Assembly (NCBI RefSeq): GCF_900454895.1
Contig: NZ_UGTA01000001.1
Span: forward strand, 1-64,000
Direction of reading: 5' to 3'
DNA length: 64,000 nt
From: Phocoenobacter uteri
GTDB lineage: Bacteria > Pseudomonadota > Gammaproteobacteria > Enterobacterales > Pasteurellaceae
The notes beneath the pieces are model-generated. The model saw only the letters and a list, made by a program, of their open reading frames with translations. It searched no databases and was not told the origin of the DNA. Numbering within the stretch: position 1 is the first letter of the stretch; every line of letters starts with the position of its first letter. The position numbers and the translations under genes are program-made. Of this stretch, positions 50,130 to 58,302 are shown in pieces.

Positions 50130-51239
50130 ATGACTTATAAGGTTTCAATTATAGGAGCTGGAAATGCAGGATTAACGGCTGCTTATCATTTCTCTATATT
50201 GGGAACCTCTGTTTGTTTATATGGTGCTAAGGATTTTGAACAACCATTAAGTGATATAGAAAATAAAGGGGGAATTGAAGCATTAGCCAAGTTTAATCAA
50301 GTTTCATTAAATTTCTCTGGTTTTACTAAAATAGCCTCTATCTCCAGAGATCTAAAATATGCCGTCGAATTTTCTGAACTACTCATTTTGCCTGTCCCTT
50401 CATTTGCTCAAGAACTGCTCTTTATTGAAATGCTCCCTTATTTAACAGATGGTCAAGTTATAATGTTAATGCCGGGTAATTATGGCTCATTAGTATTAAA
50501 TAAAATAAAAAATGAAATGGGGTATCAAGATTTAGATCTTCTTTTTGTTGATGCTATTTCTATTCCTTGGGCGACGAGAATTGTAGGACCTGCGCAATTA
50601 GCAATTTTAGGTATGAAAGAATTTTTGCCTTTATCTGCGTTGCCAGCAAGTCGAACACAGGAAGCAATTGAGCGTTTAACTCCTATTTTTCCTTTAAAAT
50701 TAACTGCATTACAAAATGTCATTTGTGCAGGATTGGAAAATATAAATTTTGGAGGACATCCGTTATTAACGACATTGAATATGGGATTGTTAGAAAACTT
50801 TGAGGGTAAATTTAATTATTATCAAGATTGTTGTTCAGTCGCTACCGCTAACGCAGCGGCTGTTATGGAAGATGAACGACAAGCAATTGGTCGAGGATTG
50901 GGAGTAAGATTATCTTCTGAACTTGATATGATGAATGCACTATATAATATGGATTGTAAAACAGTGTATGAGGTTAACCGAACTTCAACTACACATGGAA
51001 AATTAAATAGTGCACCACGCTCTTCATTTGATCGTTATATCACTGAGGATGCAGCCTATTTATTGGTACCTTGCTATGAGTTTGCTCAATTACTAGGAAT
51101 AGAAGTACCTATCATCACATCTTGTTTACATATAGATAATGCTTATAATAATACTAACTATTTCAAAACAGGGAGGACGCTAGACAAAATGGGATTGGCT
51201 CAGTTATCAGTTGAACAAATCATGGCTCTTATTTCTTAA
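50130..51239 (+). CDS. NAD/NADP octopine/nopaline dehydrogenase family protein
   Basis: A 369-residue protein of the opine dehydrogenase family. The N-terminal Rossmann fold starts VSIIGAGNAGLTAAYHF (dinucleotide motif GAGNAG at 9-14) and the C-terminal helical domain has the conserved His in NFGGHPLLTTLNMG and the EDERQAIGRGLGV segment. These enzymes make or break N-(carboxyalkyl) amino acids, joining an amino acid and a 2-oxoacid with NAD(P)H. Substrate is not clear from sequence. It is 24 bases before a YfcC-family transporter gene and behind a perfect CRP site, which suggests import and catabolism of an opine-like or amino acid substrate. Confidence 0.85.
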   Translation: MTYKVSIIGAGNAGLTAAYHFSILGTSVCLYGAKDFEQPLSDIENKGGIEALAKFNQVSLNFSGFTKIASISRDLKYAVEFSELLILPVPSFAQELLFIEMLPYLTDGQVIMLMPGNYGSLVLNKIKNEMGYQDLDLLFVDAISIPWATRIVGPAQLAILGMKEFLPLSALPASRTQEAIERLTPIFPLKLTALQNVICAGLENINFGGHPLLTTLNMGLLENFEGKFNYYQDCCSVATANAAAVMEDERQAIGRGLGVRLSSELDMMNALYNMDCKTVYEVNRTSTTHGKLNSAPRSSFDRYITEDAAYLLVPCYEFAQLLGIEVPIITSCLHIDNAYNNTNYFKTGRTLDKMGLAQLSVEQIMALIS

Positions 51240-51263
51240 TTATTAAATCTTAAGGTAAATAAA

Positions 51264-52673
51264 ATGAAAAAACTTAAATTTCCTTCTACTTATACTATTT
51301 TGATGTTATTAACTGTCTTAATGGCAGCTTTAACATGGATATTACCCGCTGGTCAGTACGACATGGTCAAAAATGAAGTACTTGATAAAATGGTACCTGT
51401 TGTTGGTTCATACCATGTCGTTGATTCAAATCCACAAGGCATTATTGATGTTTTAATGGCACCAATTCAAGGATTCTATGATCCTAATACTTATGAAGCA
51501 AGAGGTATTGATATTGCTTTATTTGTACTTGTTATTGGTGGCTACCTTGCTGTTGTTACACGCACAGGTGCTGTTGATGCAGGAATTGCAGGCACAATGA
51601 AAAAGCTAGATGGTCGTGAAAAATGGATGATTCCAATTTTAATGGGACTTTTCGCTTTAGGTGGTACTATCTACGGTATGGCTGAAGAAACAATTCCTTT
51701 CTATACATTGCTCATTCCTATTATGATCTCTGCTGGCTATGATAGTGTAGTTGGTGTCGCAGTCATTCTAATTGGGGCTGGTATTGGCTGTTTAGGCTCA
51801 ACAATCAATCCTTTTGCAACAGTTATTGCATCAAATGCAGCAGGCGTAAACTTCATGAATGGTATTGGCTTACGTACAGCAATTTTAGTTATTGGTTGGT
51901 TAATCTGTACCTCATACGTAATGCGTTATGCAGCCAAAGTAAAACGTTCTCCGGGACTTTCAGTTGTTGCTAGCCAAAAAGAATCAAATGAAGAATACTT
52001 CCTTCATGGAAAAGCCAACAGTGATGTACCTGATTTAACAACAACGAGAAAAATTGTATTAGTTATCTTCGCACTTACTTTTGGCGTTATGATTTGGGGA
52101 GTATCATCACAAGGCTGGTGGATGGCTGAAATGTCAGCATTGTTCTTAGGATCAAGCGTTGTTGTTGGTATTGTTGGCCGACTTTCAGAGAAAGACTTAA
52201 CGGATAGTTTTATTGATGGTGCAAGAGATTTATTGGGCGTAGCCTTTATTATTGTGATTGCACGTGGTTTAGTGGTGGTAATGAATGATGGAAATATAAT
52301 CCATACTATTTTAAATTATGCTGAATCTTTATTAGCTGGCTTACCTGAAATACCATTTATCAATGCTATTTACTGGGTTGAATCAGTATTATGTTTAGTG
52401 GTTCCATCTTCTTCTGGCTTAGCAGTACTTTCTATGCCTGTGTTAGCACCTTTAGCAGATTTTGCTGGCGTGAGTAGAGAACTAGTGGTAACTGCATTCC
52501 AATCAGCATCAGGTTTACCTAACTTAGTGACACCAACATCAGGGGTTGTAATGGGGGGACTTGCAATTGGTCGTGTTTCTTATGTTGCATGGTTAAGATT
52601 CATTGGTCCATTGCTAGCTGTTCTTGCTGTTATGAGTATGATCTTATTAAGTGTTGGCGTTGCAATGGCTTAA
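51264..52673 (+). CDS. YfcC family (DcuC-type) transporter
   Basis: A 469-residue membrane protein with about 12 segments. It begins FPSTYTILMLLTVLMAALTWILPAGQYD and has FALGGTIYGMAEETIPFYTLLIPI and IGAGIGCLGSTINPFATVIASNAAG, typical of the YfcC / C4-dicarboxylate DcuC superfamily often annotated as basic amino acid or arginine transport. Ribosome binding site TAAGG. It is in one unit with the opine dehydrogenase gene; the likely substrate is whatever that enzyme uses. A strong terminator follows. Confidence 0.87.
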   Translation: MKKLKFPSTYTILMLLTVLMAALTWILPAGQYDMVKNEVLDKMVPVVGSYHVVDSNPQGIIDVLMAPIQGFYDPNTYEARGIDIALFVLVIGGYLAVVTRTGAVDAGIAGTMKKLDGREKWMIPILMGLFALGGTIYGMAEETIPFYTLLIPIMISAGYDSVVGVAVILIGAGIGCLGSTINPFATVIASNAAGVNFMNGIGLRTAILVIGWLICTSYVMRYAAKVKRSPGLSVVASQKESNEEYFLHGKANSDVPDLTTTRKIVLVIFALTFGVMIWGVSSQGWWMAEMSALFLGSSVVVGIVGRLSEKDLTDSFIDGARDLLGVAFIIVIARGLVVVMNDGNIIHTILNYAESLLAGLPEIPFINAIYWVESVLCLVVPSSSGLAVLSMPVLAPLADFAGVSRELVVTAFQSASGLPNLVTPTSGVVMGGLAIGRVSYVAWLRFIGPLLAVLAVMSMILLSVGVAMA

Positions 52674-52740
52674 TTATTTTATAAATAAAACAAATGAATT
52701 GCTAGAATTAGATTTTTTAGAAAAATTACGTCTTATTTTT

Positions 52741-52773
52741 AATGGTCAAAATATTATTTTGACCATTATTTTT
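52741..52773 (+). terminator. Terminator of the opine dehydrogenase/transporter operon
   Basis: AATGGTCAAAATA (52741-52753) is inverted as TATTTTGACCATT (52755-52767), 13-base perfect arms, followed by a T run. Confidence 0.85.
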
Positions 52774-52849
52774 TACTTGTTAAATAAATAAAATTTCTTT
52801 ATAATTTCATCTAATTATGTTGCTTTATAAAGAAACAACGTAAGTCTAT

Positions 52850-52964
52850 GAGGGCATTTTTGGTACCTCGCAACGATGTTTAGTTTACTTGGTCAGGTTC
52901 GGAAGAAAGCAGCCAGAATTAGATTATTGTGTGCCGAGGAGTTGCTGGGAATGCCCTCACCCTT
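52850..52964 (+). ncRNA. ffs: Signal recognition particle 4.5S RNA
   Basis: The sequence has the conserved apical domain GGTCAGGTTCGGAAGAAAGCAGCC at 52891-52914 (Ffh-binding loop) and long pairing ends GAGGGCATT / AATGCCCTC (52850-52858 and 52950-52958), followed by CACCCTTTTT. It works with Ffh to target membrane proteins. TATAAT at 52800-52805 or TTATAA at 52825-52830 may be the promoter -10. Ends are approximate. Confidence 0.93.
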
Positions 52965-52988
52965 TTTATCTCATCTATAAGTAGCTCA

Positions 52989-53687
52989 ATGACTTCTATT
53001 AAACCAACTAGCAAACCAAACTCACTTAAATTTAGAGCAAAAATAAATTCAAAATTTAGTTTAAAATCTAAAACGAGTAAGCGAAAACCTCTTCCTTCTT
53101 TTGATGATACGGTCATTGTCTTATTTAATAAACCTTATGATGTTCTCACGCAATTTAGCGATGATTTAGGTCGTCAAACATTAAAGGATTTTATTGATAT
53201 TCCTAATGTTTATCCTGTAGGGCGTTTAGATCGGAATAGTGAAGGTCTGTTATTATTAACTAATAATGGTCAGATTCAGCATCGTTTGGCGAATCCTACA
53301 TTTGAAAAATCAAAAACTTATTGGGTACAGGTTGAAGGTGTGCCATCACAAGAAGATTTAGCTAAATTGGAACAAGGCGTTATTTTAAAAGATGGCTTAA
53401 CAAAACCAGCAAAAGTAAAACTTATTGGTGAGCCTGATTTTAATTGGCAATCTGCGCCGAAAATTCGTGAGAGAAAATCTATTCCTACAAGTTGGATAGA
53501 ATTAACTATTACTGAAGGGAGAAATCGTCAGGTTAGACGAATGACTGCAAATATTGGTTTTCCTACATTACGTTTAATTCGTGTTGGATTGGGTGATTTT
53601 TCTATTACCGCCTTAGAAAGTGGTGAATATCGTATTTTAGATAGTATTCACAAACGTGAGCTATTTAAGCAGTTAAAGTTACAATAG
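52989..53687 (+). CDS. rluE: 23S rRNA pseudouridine(2457) synthase RluE
   Basis: RluE changes U2457 of 23S rRNA to pseudouridine. The 232-residue product has a basic, Ser/Lys-rich N-terminus, then the synthase core VIVLFNKPYDVLTQF, the catalytic Asp in VGRLDRNSEGLLLLTNNG, and EGRNRQVRRMTANIGFPTLRLIRVGLGDF, very like E. coli RluE. The frame stays open upstream to 52929, but that part is the end of 4.5S RNA, so the ATG at 52989 is the start. Confidence 0.93.
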   Translation: MTSIKPTSKPNSLKFRAKINSKFSLKSKTSKRKPLPSFDDTVIVLFNKPYDVLTQFSDDLGRQTLKDFIDIPNVYPVGRLDRNSEGLLLLTNNGQIQHRLANPTFEKSKTYWVQVEGVPSQEDLAKLEQGVILKDGLTKPAKVKLIGEPDFNWQSAPKIRERKSIPTSWIELTITEGRNRQVRRMTANIGFPTLRLIRVGLGDFSITALESGEYRILDSIHKRELFKQLKLQ

Positions 53688-53782
53688 AACGATATTAGCT
53701 ATATCTGGTATTTGAGCTTGTTGGCTGTCTTTTAAGGAAAGCTATAATACTTTGATATCTTTAAATACATTACGTTAATAAC

Positions 53783-54493
53783 TTAAGATAATATTAAACA
53801 GACAGTGAAAATGGTAATAATCAAAAACTCCCACATACCAACTTGTTTAATATTTAAATTTTTTGTTGGTAGAATAATGGAGCGGATTAAACCACACAGA
53901 TAAGCAAATGCAATCAAATAATAGTTAAAGAACAAATAACTTAGCATTAGTAGAATATGTATGCCGATATTTAGCTTTTTATATAATGGATTTCTACGTT
54001 CTCGAGCAACGCTTTTTACATAGAAAGTGGTAGCAATAAAGAAGAGAGTGGGATGAATTAAAATCGCTATATTATACTGTTGTGTTATTAGATAATACCC
54101 GGCCATTCCCACAATCCCAAAAATCAAATAACCACTTATATCGTTAATTAAATTTCTTTCATCTTTTTGTTTTGTATAGTAAATTTGAATGATGACAAGC
54201 GGTATCATTGGAATGAAAAATTGTAAAATTGTTGGTTGTTTGAAAAGAATGGGTAATGCAAAAATAGAACTTATCACAGCATAAATGATTGCCCATTTTT
54301 TATTTCTAGCGGTTATTCTTTTATTGAATAGTGAAAGAAATGGATAAGAAAAAAGATAAAGAAATAGCCACGATAAAACAAAAAATAGGTCGATAACATA
54401 AAAACCACGAAGGCTGATAGCATAGATAAGTGGCACAAATGCCATGACTAATGCACCATATTGATTGGATATAACAGGTTTATCTTTTATCAT
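53783..54493 (-). CDS. YwiC-like family membrane protein
   Basis: A 236-residue integral membrane protein with about eight segments. The start NQYGALVMAFVPLIYAISLRG and the inner KDERNLINDISGYLIFGIVG and HPTLFFIATTFYVKSVARERRNP fit the YwiC-like family of unknown function. I use the ATG at 54493; a TTG ten codons upstream lies inside the pfkA terminator. The gene follows pfkA on the same strand but past that terminator. Confidence 0.78.
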   Translation of the reverse strand: MIKDKPVISNQYGALVMAFVPLIYAISLRGFYVIDLFFVLSWLFLYLFSYPFLSLFNKRITARNKKWAIIYAVISSIFALPILFKQPTILQFFIPMIPLVIIQIYYTKQKDERNLINDISGYLIFGIVGMAGYYLITQQYNIAILIHPTLFFIATTFYVKSVARERRNPLYKKLNIGIHILLMLSYLFFNYYLIAFAYLCGLIRSIILPTKNLNIKQVGMWEFLIITIFTVCLILS

Positions 54494-54508
54494 ATATTTA
54501 TTACATAA

Positions 54509-54534
54509 TAAAAAGGCCGACAAACGCCAGCCTT
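54509..54534 (-). terminator. Terminator of pfkA
   Basis: On the minus strand AAGGCTG (54534-54528) pairs with CGGCCTT (54519-54513) with one G-T pair, followed by a short T run. It lies 11 bases after the pfkA stop. Confidence 0.82.
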
Positions 54535-54545
54535 AGAGTGAAAAA

Positions 54546-55511
54546 TTAGAATAATTTTTGAGCCACAGAGAAGAGTTTTTCATTGAATGGACGTTTCATT
54601 GTATTGATCGCTTCAATGATGTCGTGATGAACTAATTCTTCTTTTTGGATACCTACACAGCGTCCTGCGTGTCCTTGAAGTAATAATTCAACGGCATAAA
54701 CTCCCATACGAGAAGCTAAAATGCGGTCAAACGCACAAGGTGAACCACCACGTTGAATATGACCTAAAATAGTTGCACGCGTTTCATTACCTAATCTTTC
54801 TTCGATTTCTTTTGCAAGATCATATACATTACATTTATGTTCTGTGATTGCAATGATTGCGTGACGTTTACCATTGTTTAGATCTTGTTCAATGTTTTTG
54901 ATAAGATCTTCTTTATTAAATTCTTTTTCAGCCGTAACGATATAATCACAACCACCAGCGATAGCGGCGTTAATTGTTAAATCTCCACAGTAACGTCCCA
55001 TAATTTCAACTAATGAAATACGACGGTGTGAAGTAGATGTATCGCGTAAATAGTCAATCGCAGTTAATACTGTTTCTAATGCAGTTTGATAACCGATACA
55101 GTAGTCTGTACCTGCGATATCGTTATCAATTGTTCCTGGTAAACCGATACAAGGATAACCAAATTCTTCAGTGATTAGTTTAGCTCCCATATAAGAACCG
55201 TCCCCACCGATAACGATTAACGCATCAATACCGTGTTTTTCTAAGGTTTTCACAGCTTGTTTACGGATTTCTGGATCTTTAAACTCTGGAAAACGTGCTG
55301 AGCCTAAGAATGTACCACCACGATTTAAGGTGTCACAGACAGAATTACGTTCAAGTCTGATGACTTGATCGTGATATAAGCCATAGTATCCGTCTTGAAT
55401 ACCATAAACTTCTAAGCCTTCGCTTAATCCTGCACGCACGATCCCACGAATTGCAGCATTCATACCCGGTGCATCACCACCACTTGTTAAAATTGCAATT
55501 TTTTTAATCAT
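54546..55511 (-). CDS. pfkA: 6-phosphofructokinase
   Basis: PfkA phosphorylates fructose 6-phosphate, the committing step of glycolysis. The 321-residue product has the ATP site TSGGDAPGMNAAIRG, the catalytic Asp in PGTIDNDIAGTD, the effector-site residues (RRISLVEIMGRYCGDL) and GHIQRGGSPCAFDR. Length matches the ATP-dependent E. coli PfkA (320). Ribosome binding site GAGGAA. Its own promoter should be in the 114-base gap after glpE. Confidence 0.97.
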   Translation of the reverse strand: MIKKIAILTSGGDAPGMNAAIRGIVRAGLSEGLEVYGIQDGYYGLYHDQVIRLERNSVCDTLNRGGTFLGSARFPEFKDPEIRKQAVKTLEKHGIDALIVIGGDGSYMGAKLITEEFGYPCIGLPGTIDNDIAGTDYCIGYQTALETVLTAIDYLRDTSTSHRRISLVEIMGRYCGDLTINAAIAGGCDYIVTAEKEFNKEDLIKNIEQDLNNGKRHAIIAITEHKCNVYDLAKEIEERLGNETRATILGHIQRGGSPCAFDRILASRMGVYAVELLLQGHAGRCVGIQKEELVHHDIIEAINTMKRPFNEKLFSVAQKLF

Positions 55512-55625
55512 AAAATATTCCTCAAAATAAAAATTAAATCTGTTAAAAATGAAAACGGCGTAAAGATTACCCTATTCATTTCATTGATTCTAGAAAAAAT
55601 TATCAAAAGTCATCAACTTTTTGAT

Positions 55626-55973
55626 CTAGTAAGGGGTTTCAATAGGTAATTGTGCTTTTTGCCACGCTTCAAAGCCACCAATTACATTATAAACTTTCTC
55701 AAATCCTTGCATTACCAACGTCTGTGCTACTTTTTGACTGCTAATTCCGTGGTAACAAATAACCATAATTTCATCATCAAAATCGTGATTGGCCAAAAAA
55801 TCAGGATAGCTTTGTTGAGTTAAATGGAATGCTGTTTTCGGATGACTATAATTGTAATGAGCGTAGTCTCGAATATCTACAATGACAGATTTTTTATCAG
55901 CGTCATTATTGGCATTGCTACTTTGTATTTTTTCCCAAGCAAGCAAAGGGGTAATATTTAAAAAGGTGTCCAT
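55626..55973 (-). CDS. glpE: Thiosulfate sulfurtransferase GlpE (single rhodanese domain)
   Basis: A 115-residue single-domain rhodanese. Catalytic Cys73 is in VICYHGISSQ; IRDYAHYNYSHPKTAFHL and GGFEAWQ are the other family motifs, and all match E. coli GlpE. It transfers sulfur from thiosulfate to cyanide or thioredoxin in vitro. No glpG or glpR is near, so it is outside the E. coli glp context. The ribosome binding site is weak. It is divergent from exbB. Confidence 0.9.
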   Translation of the reverse strand: MDTFLNITPLLAWEKIQSSNANNDADKKSVIVDIRDYAHYNYSHPKTAFHLTQQSYPDFLANHDFDDEIMVICYHGISSQKVAQTLVMQGFEKVYNVIGGFEAWQKAQLPIETPY

Positions 55974-56082
55974 ACATTGGTAATTTATTGAGTCAGGGGA
56001 TATTCTAACGTAAAAACAACTGAACAGAAAGGTAAAATATTTATCATATAATGTTGAAATTATAGCTAGAACAATTATAATT

Positions 56083-56095
56083 GAGAATTGTTATC
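56083..56095 (+). promoter_or_regulatory. Fur box upstream of exbB
   Basis: GAGAATTGTTATC matches 10 of 12 arm positions of the Fur core GATAAT-N-ATTATC, with a third half-site-like TATAAT just before it (56076-56081). It lies 35 bases before the exbB start, in the place where iron-dependent repression would act on exbB-exbD-tonB. Confidence 0.72.
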
Positions 56096-56129
56096 ACAAA
56101 TATTATTAACCCTTTATTTTGAGGAATTT

Positions 56130-56579
56130 ATGGAATCTTTATTTCAGTTTTTACATTACAACAGCGATTATATTATTTTAGGTCTTTTAGTTCTAATGAG
56201 TATTATTTTAGTTTGGAAAGTGATTGAACGCAGTTTATTTTATAAAAAAGTGAATATCAATGATTATGCGACGATTGAAGAGCTTGAAATTGATTTAACC
56301 CACAATCTTACAACCATTTCAACAATTGGTTCAAATGCACCTTATGTCGGGTTATTAGGAACAGTTGTTGGGATTTTATTAACGTTCTACCATCTTGGAA
56401 GTGCTGGTGGAGATTTAGACGCAGGTTCAATTATGGTAAGCTTATCCCTTGCGTTAAAAGCAACTGCATTGGGTATTTTAGTTGCGATTCCGTCAATGAT
56501 GTTTTACAACGGTTTTGGACGTAAGGTAGAAGAAAACAAATTGAAATGGTTAGCTGAACAGAAAAAAGTAGTAAAATAA
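56130..56579 (+). CDS. exbB: TonB-system energizer ExbB
   Basis: ExbB forms the pentameric inner membrane channel that, with ExbD, uses the proton gradient to energise TonB. The 149-residue product has three membrane segments (about 12-30, 66-90, 103-130) and the MotA/TolQ/ExbB motif GLLGTVVGILLTFYHLG. I use the ATG at 56130 with GAGGAATTT before it; an upstream TTG would fall inside the Fur box. It is the short ExbB form known in Haemophilus. Confidence 0.95.
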   Translation: MESLFQFLHYNSDYIILGLLVLMSIILVWKVIERSLFYKKVNINDYATIEELEIDLTHNLTTISTIGSNAPYVGLLGTVVGILLTFYHLGSAGGDLDAGSIMVSLSLALKATALGILVAIPSMMFYNGFGRKVEENKLKWLAEQKKVVK

Positions 56580-56621
56580 GCGGTCATTTTTTTATAAAAA
56601 TTTACAAATTTTAGGATCAAA

Positions 56622-57005
56622 ATGAAAAAGTTTGATGAAATAAATATTATTCCTTTTATTGATATTATGTTGGTGTTACTTGCGATTGTGTTAGTAACTG
56701 CTTCATTTATTTCTCAGGGAAAAATACAAGTTAATGTCCCTCAGGCGAGTACTACAACAACCTTTAAGGCCGATGAATTAGCGAAATTACTGACTATCAA
56801 TGATAAAAATGAATTTTATTTTAATGATAAGTTGATAGTGAAAGAAGATTTAGAAAAAGAAGTCATGACATGGGATAAAACTCAAAAAGTAACTCTTAAA
56901 GTTGATTCAGCTGTGACTTTTGATAAATTTGTTGAGTTGACAGATCTGCTTGCTAAAAATGAAATTAAGAATGTCGCCATTGTAACGAAAAAAGAGCAAC
57001 AGTGA
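56622..57005 (+). CDS. exbD: TonB-system energizer ExbD
   Basis: A 127-residue protein with a single N-terminal membrane segment; IIPFIDIMLVLLAIVLVTASF carries the proton-relay Asp (FIDIMLVLL). The periplasmic part follows. The 42-base gap after exbB contains an uptake sequence (AAGCGGTC with TTACAAATTT). The stop shares a base with the tonB start (TGATG). Confidence 0.96.
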   Translation: MKKFDEINIIPFIDIMLVLLAIVLVTASFISQGKIQVNVPQASTTTTFKADELAKLLTINDKNEFYFNDKLIVKEDLEKEVMTWDKTQKVTLKVDSAVTFDKFVELTDLLAKNEIKNVAIVTKKEQQ

Positions 57006-57814
57006 TGAAAAATAATTCTCGAATTGGTTTAGTTTTATCACTTTTTATTCATGGTGCTGTTTTTGCAGCAGTGGGATTTGCAATAAAAAATGCAGAACCA
57101 ATCAATTATGTTGAAGAGCAGACGACCAGTATCTCAATGGAAATGATGACGGCTCGTCTAGAACAACAACAGGTAGCGGTTAAAACGGAAGAGGTTCAAC
57201 CAGAGCCAGAGGAAGTTGTTCAAACAGTTGAACCGAAAGAGGTTGTTGCGATTCCAAAAAAAGTTGACCCAGTTAAAAAGAAAGAAATCAAAAAAGAAAA
57301 GCCAAAAGAAGAACCGAAGAAAAAGCCTAAACCTAAGAAAAAACCGAAAAAGCATAAACCGAAAAAAAATAAGAGTGAGCTAGTTAAAGCGAAAGAAGTC
57401 GGTAAGAAAGCAAGAAAAGGGGCATTTGAAAAGGCTAAGTTTACGCAAGGTCAACAAGATCAAGCAGGTAAAAATGAAGGTAATAAAGACGGTCATTCAA
57501 TGCAGTCAGGCAAGGTTTCATCAGGGGTAGTAAATGCTTATAAAGCACGTTTACAACGCGCATTACAACGTCAGGCAAATCGAAGCTATCCAACACGAGA
57601 AAAGCGAATGTATAAACAGGGGGAGGTTGTGATTGCTTTCACTGTGAATTCGTCAGGCGAGTTAGTTAATGTGCGAGTGGTGAAATCATCAGGTAATAAT
57701 AATTTTGATAAAGCAGCGGTTAAAGCGGCGAATAGAACCAAAATGGATTCATCACCACCAAATGGTCGCTTAGATATCACTGCTGTGACAATCAAATTTT
57801 CATTACAGCAATAG
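57005..57814 (+). CDS. tonB: Energy transducer TonB
   Basis: TonB spans the periplasm to pass energy to outer membrane receptors. The 269-residue product has an N-terminal membrane anchor (about 8-26) with the SxxxH motif (SLFIHG), a Pro/Glu/Lys-rich spacer (about 50-125, KPKEEPKKKPKPKKKPKKHKP) and the C-terminal TonB domain (about 170-269, YPTREKRMYKQGEVVIAFTVNSSGELVNVRVVKSSG). Start ATG at 57005 is coupled to the exbD stop. Last gene of exbB-exbD-tonB. Confidence 0.95.
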   Translation: MKNNSRIGLVLSLFIHGAVFAAVGFAIKNAEPINYVEEQTTSISMEMMTARLEQQQVAVKTEEVQPEPEEVVQTVEPKEVVAIPKKVDPVKKKEIKKEKPKEEPKKKPKPKKKPKKHKPKKNKSELVKAKEVGKKARKGAFEKAKFTQGQQDQAGKNEGNKDGHSMQSGKVSSGVVNAYKARLQRALQRQANRSYPTREKRMYKQGEVVIAFTVNSSGELVNVRVVKSSGNNNFDKAAVKAANRTKMDSSPPNGRLDITAVTIKFSLQQ

Positions 57815-57826
57815 CTTGCCTTAATT

Positions 57827-57857
57827 AACGGTGTTCAGTAAAATGAATGCCGTTTTT
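57827..57857 (+). terminator. Terminator of exbB-exbD-tonB
   Basis: AACGGTGTTCA (57827-57837) pairs with TGAATGCCGTT (57844-57854), two G-T pairs, then a T run. Confidence 0.85.
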
Positions 57858-57882
57858 TATTACAATTTAAGAGGAATATCGA

Positions 57883-58212
57883 ATGTTAGGAAAAGGTGGC
57901 TTAGGCGGTTTAATGAAGCAAGCTCAACAAATGCAAGCAAAAATGCAAAAAGCACAAGAAGAGATTGCGAAATTAGAAGTAACGGGCGAATCTGGTGCAG
58001 GCTTAGTAAAAGTAACATTAAATGGGGCACATAATTGTCGCCGTATTGAGATTGATCCGTCTTTAATGGAAGATGATAAAGAGATGCTAGAAGACTTAAT
58101 GGCAGCTGCATTTAATGATGCGATCCGTCGTGCCGAAGAGTTACAAAAAGAGAAAATGGCAAGCGTAACAGCGGGAATGCCTATTCCTCCGGGTATGAAA
58201 ATGCCATTCTAA
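57883..58212 (+). CDS. ybaB: Nucleoid-associated protein YbaB/EbfC
   Basis: A 109-residue DNA-binding protein that acts as a dimer. It begins MLGKGGLGGLMKQAQQMQAKMQKAQEEIAKLEVTGESGAGLVKVTLNGAHNCRRIEIDPSL, the full family pattern. Ribosome binding site AAGAGGA. It is followed by recR, the same neighbour as in E. coli (dnaX-ybaB-recR); dnaX is not here. Confidence 0.97.
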   Translation: MLGKGGLGGLMKQAQQMQAKMQKAQEEIAKLEVTGESGAGLVKVTLNGAHNCRRIEIDPSLMEDDKEMLEDLMAAAFNDAIRRAEELQKEKMASVTAGMPIPPGMKMPF

Positions 58213-58247
58213 TTTCATCGCTTTATTCTGTGGAATTATTTTATTAG

Positions 58248-58276
58248 GACGGGTAAACTTGCGTTGCTCGTCTTTT
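58248..58276 (+). terminator. Hairpin between ybaB and recR
   Basis: GACGGGTAA (58248-58256) pairs with TTGCTCGTC (58264-58272) with two G-T pairs, followed by TTTT. It may reduce read-through from ybaB into recR. Confidence 0.6.
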
Positions 58277-58302
58277 ATTTATTTGAAGAATCTAAAATTA
58301 TT

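Noticed and set aside
52741..52767. Perfect 13-base inverted repeat as a possible attachment or recombination site
   Set aside because: Its place right after the transporter gene and the following T run fit a normal terminator.
52929..52988. Upstream extension of rluE to 52929
   Set aside because: It overlaps the 3' end of 4.5S RNA; the ATG at 52989 gives the family N-terminus.
54494..54523. TTG start of the YwiC-like gene at 54523
   Set aside because: It sits in the pfkA terminator hairpin; ATG 54493 is the first sensible start.
56088..56129. Longer exbB starting at a TTG at 56088
   Set aside because: The start lies in the Fur box and has no ribosome binding site; the ATG at 56130 has GAGGA and fits ExbB length.
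57158..57355. Antisense open frame rich in Phe, Leu, Arg and Asn inside tonB
   Set aside because: It is the shadow of the Lys/Pro/Glu-rich TonB spacer and has no protein family features.
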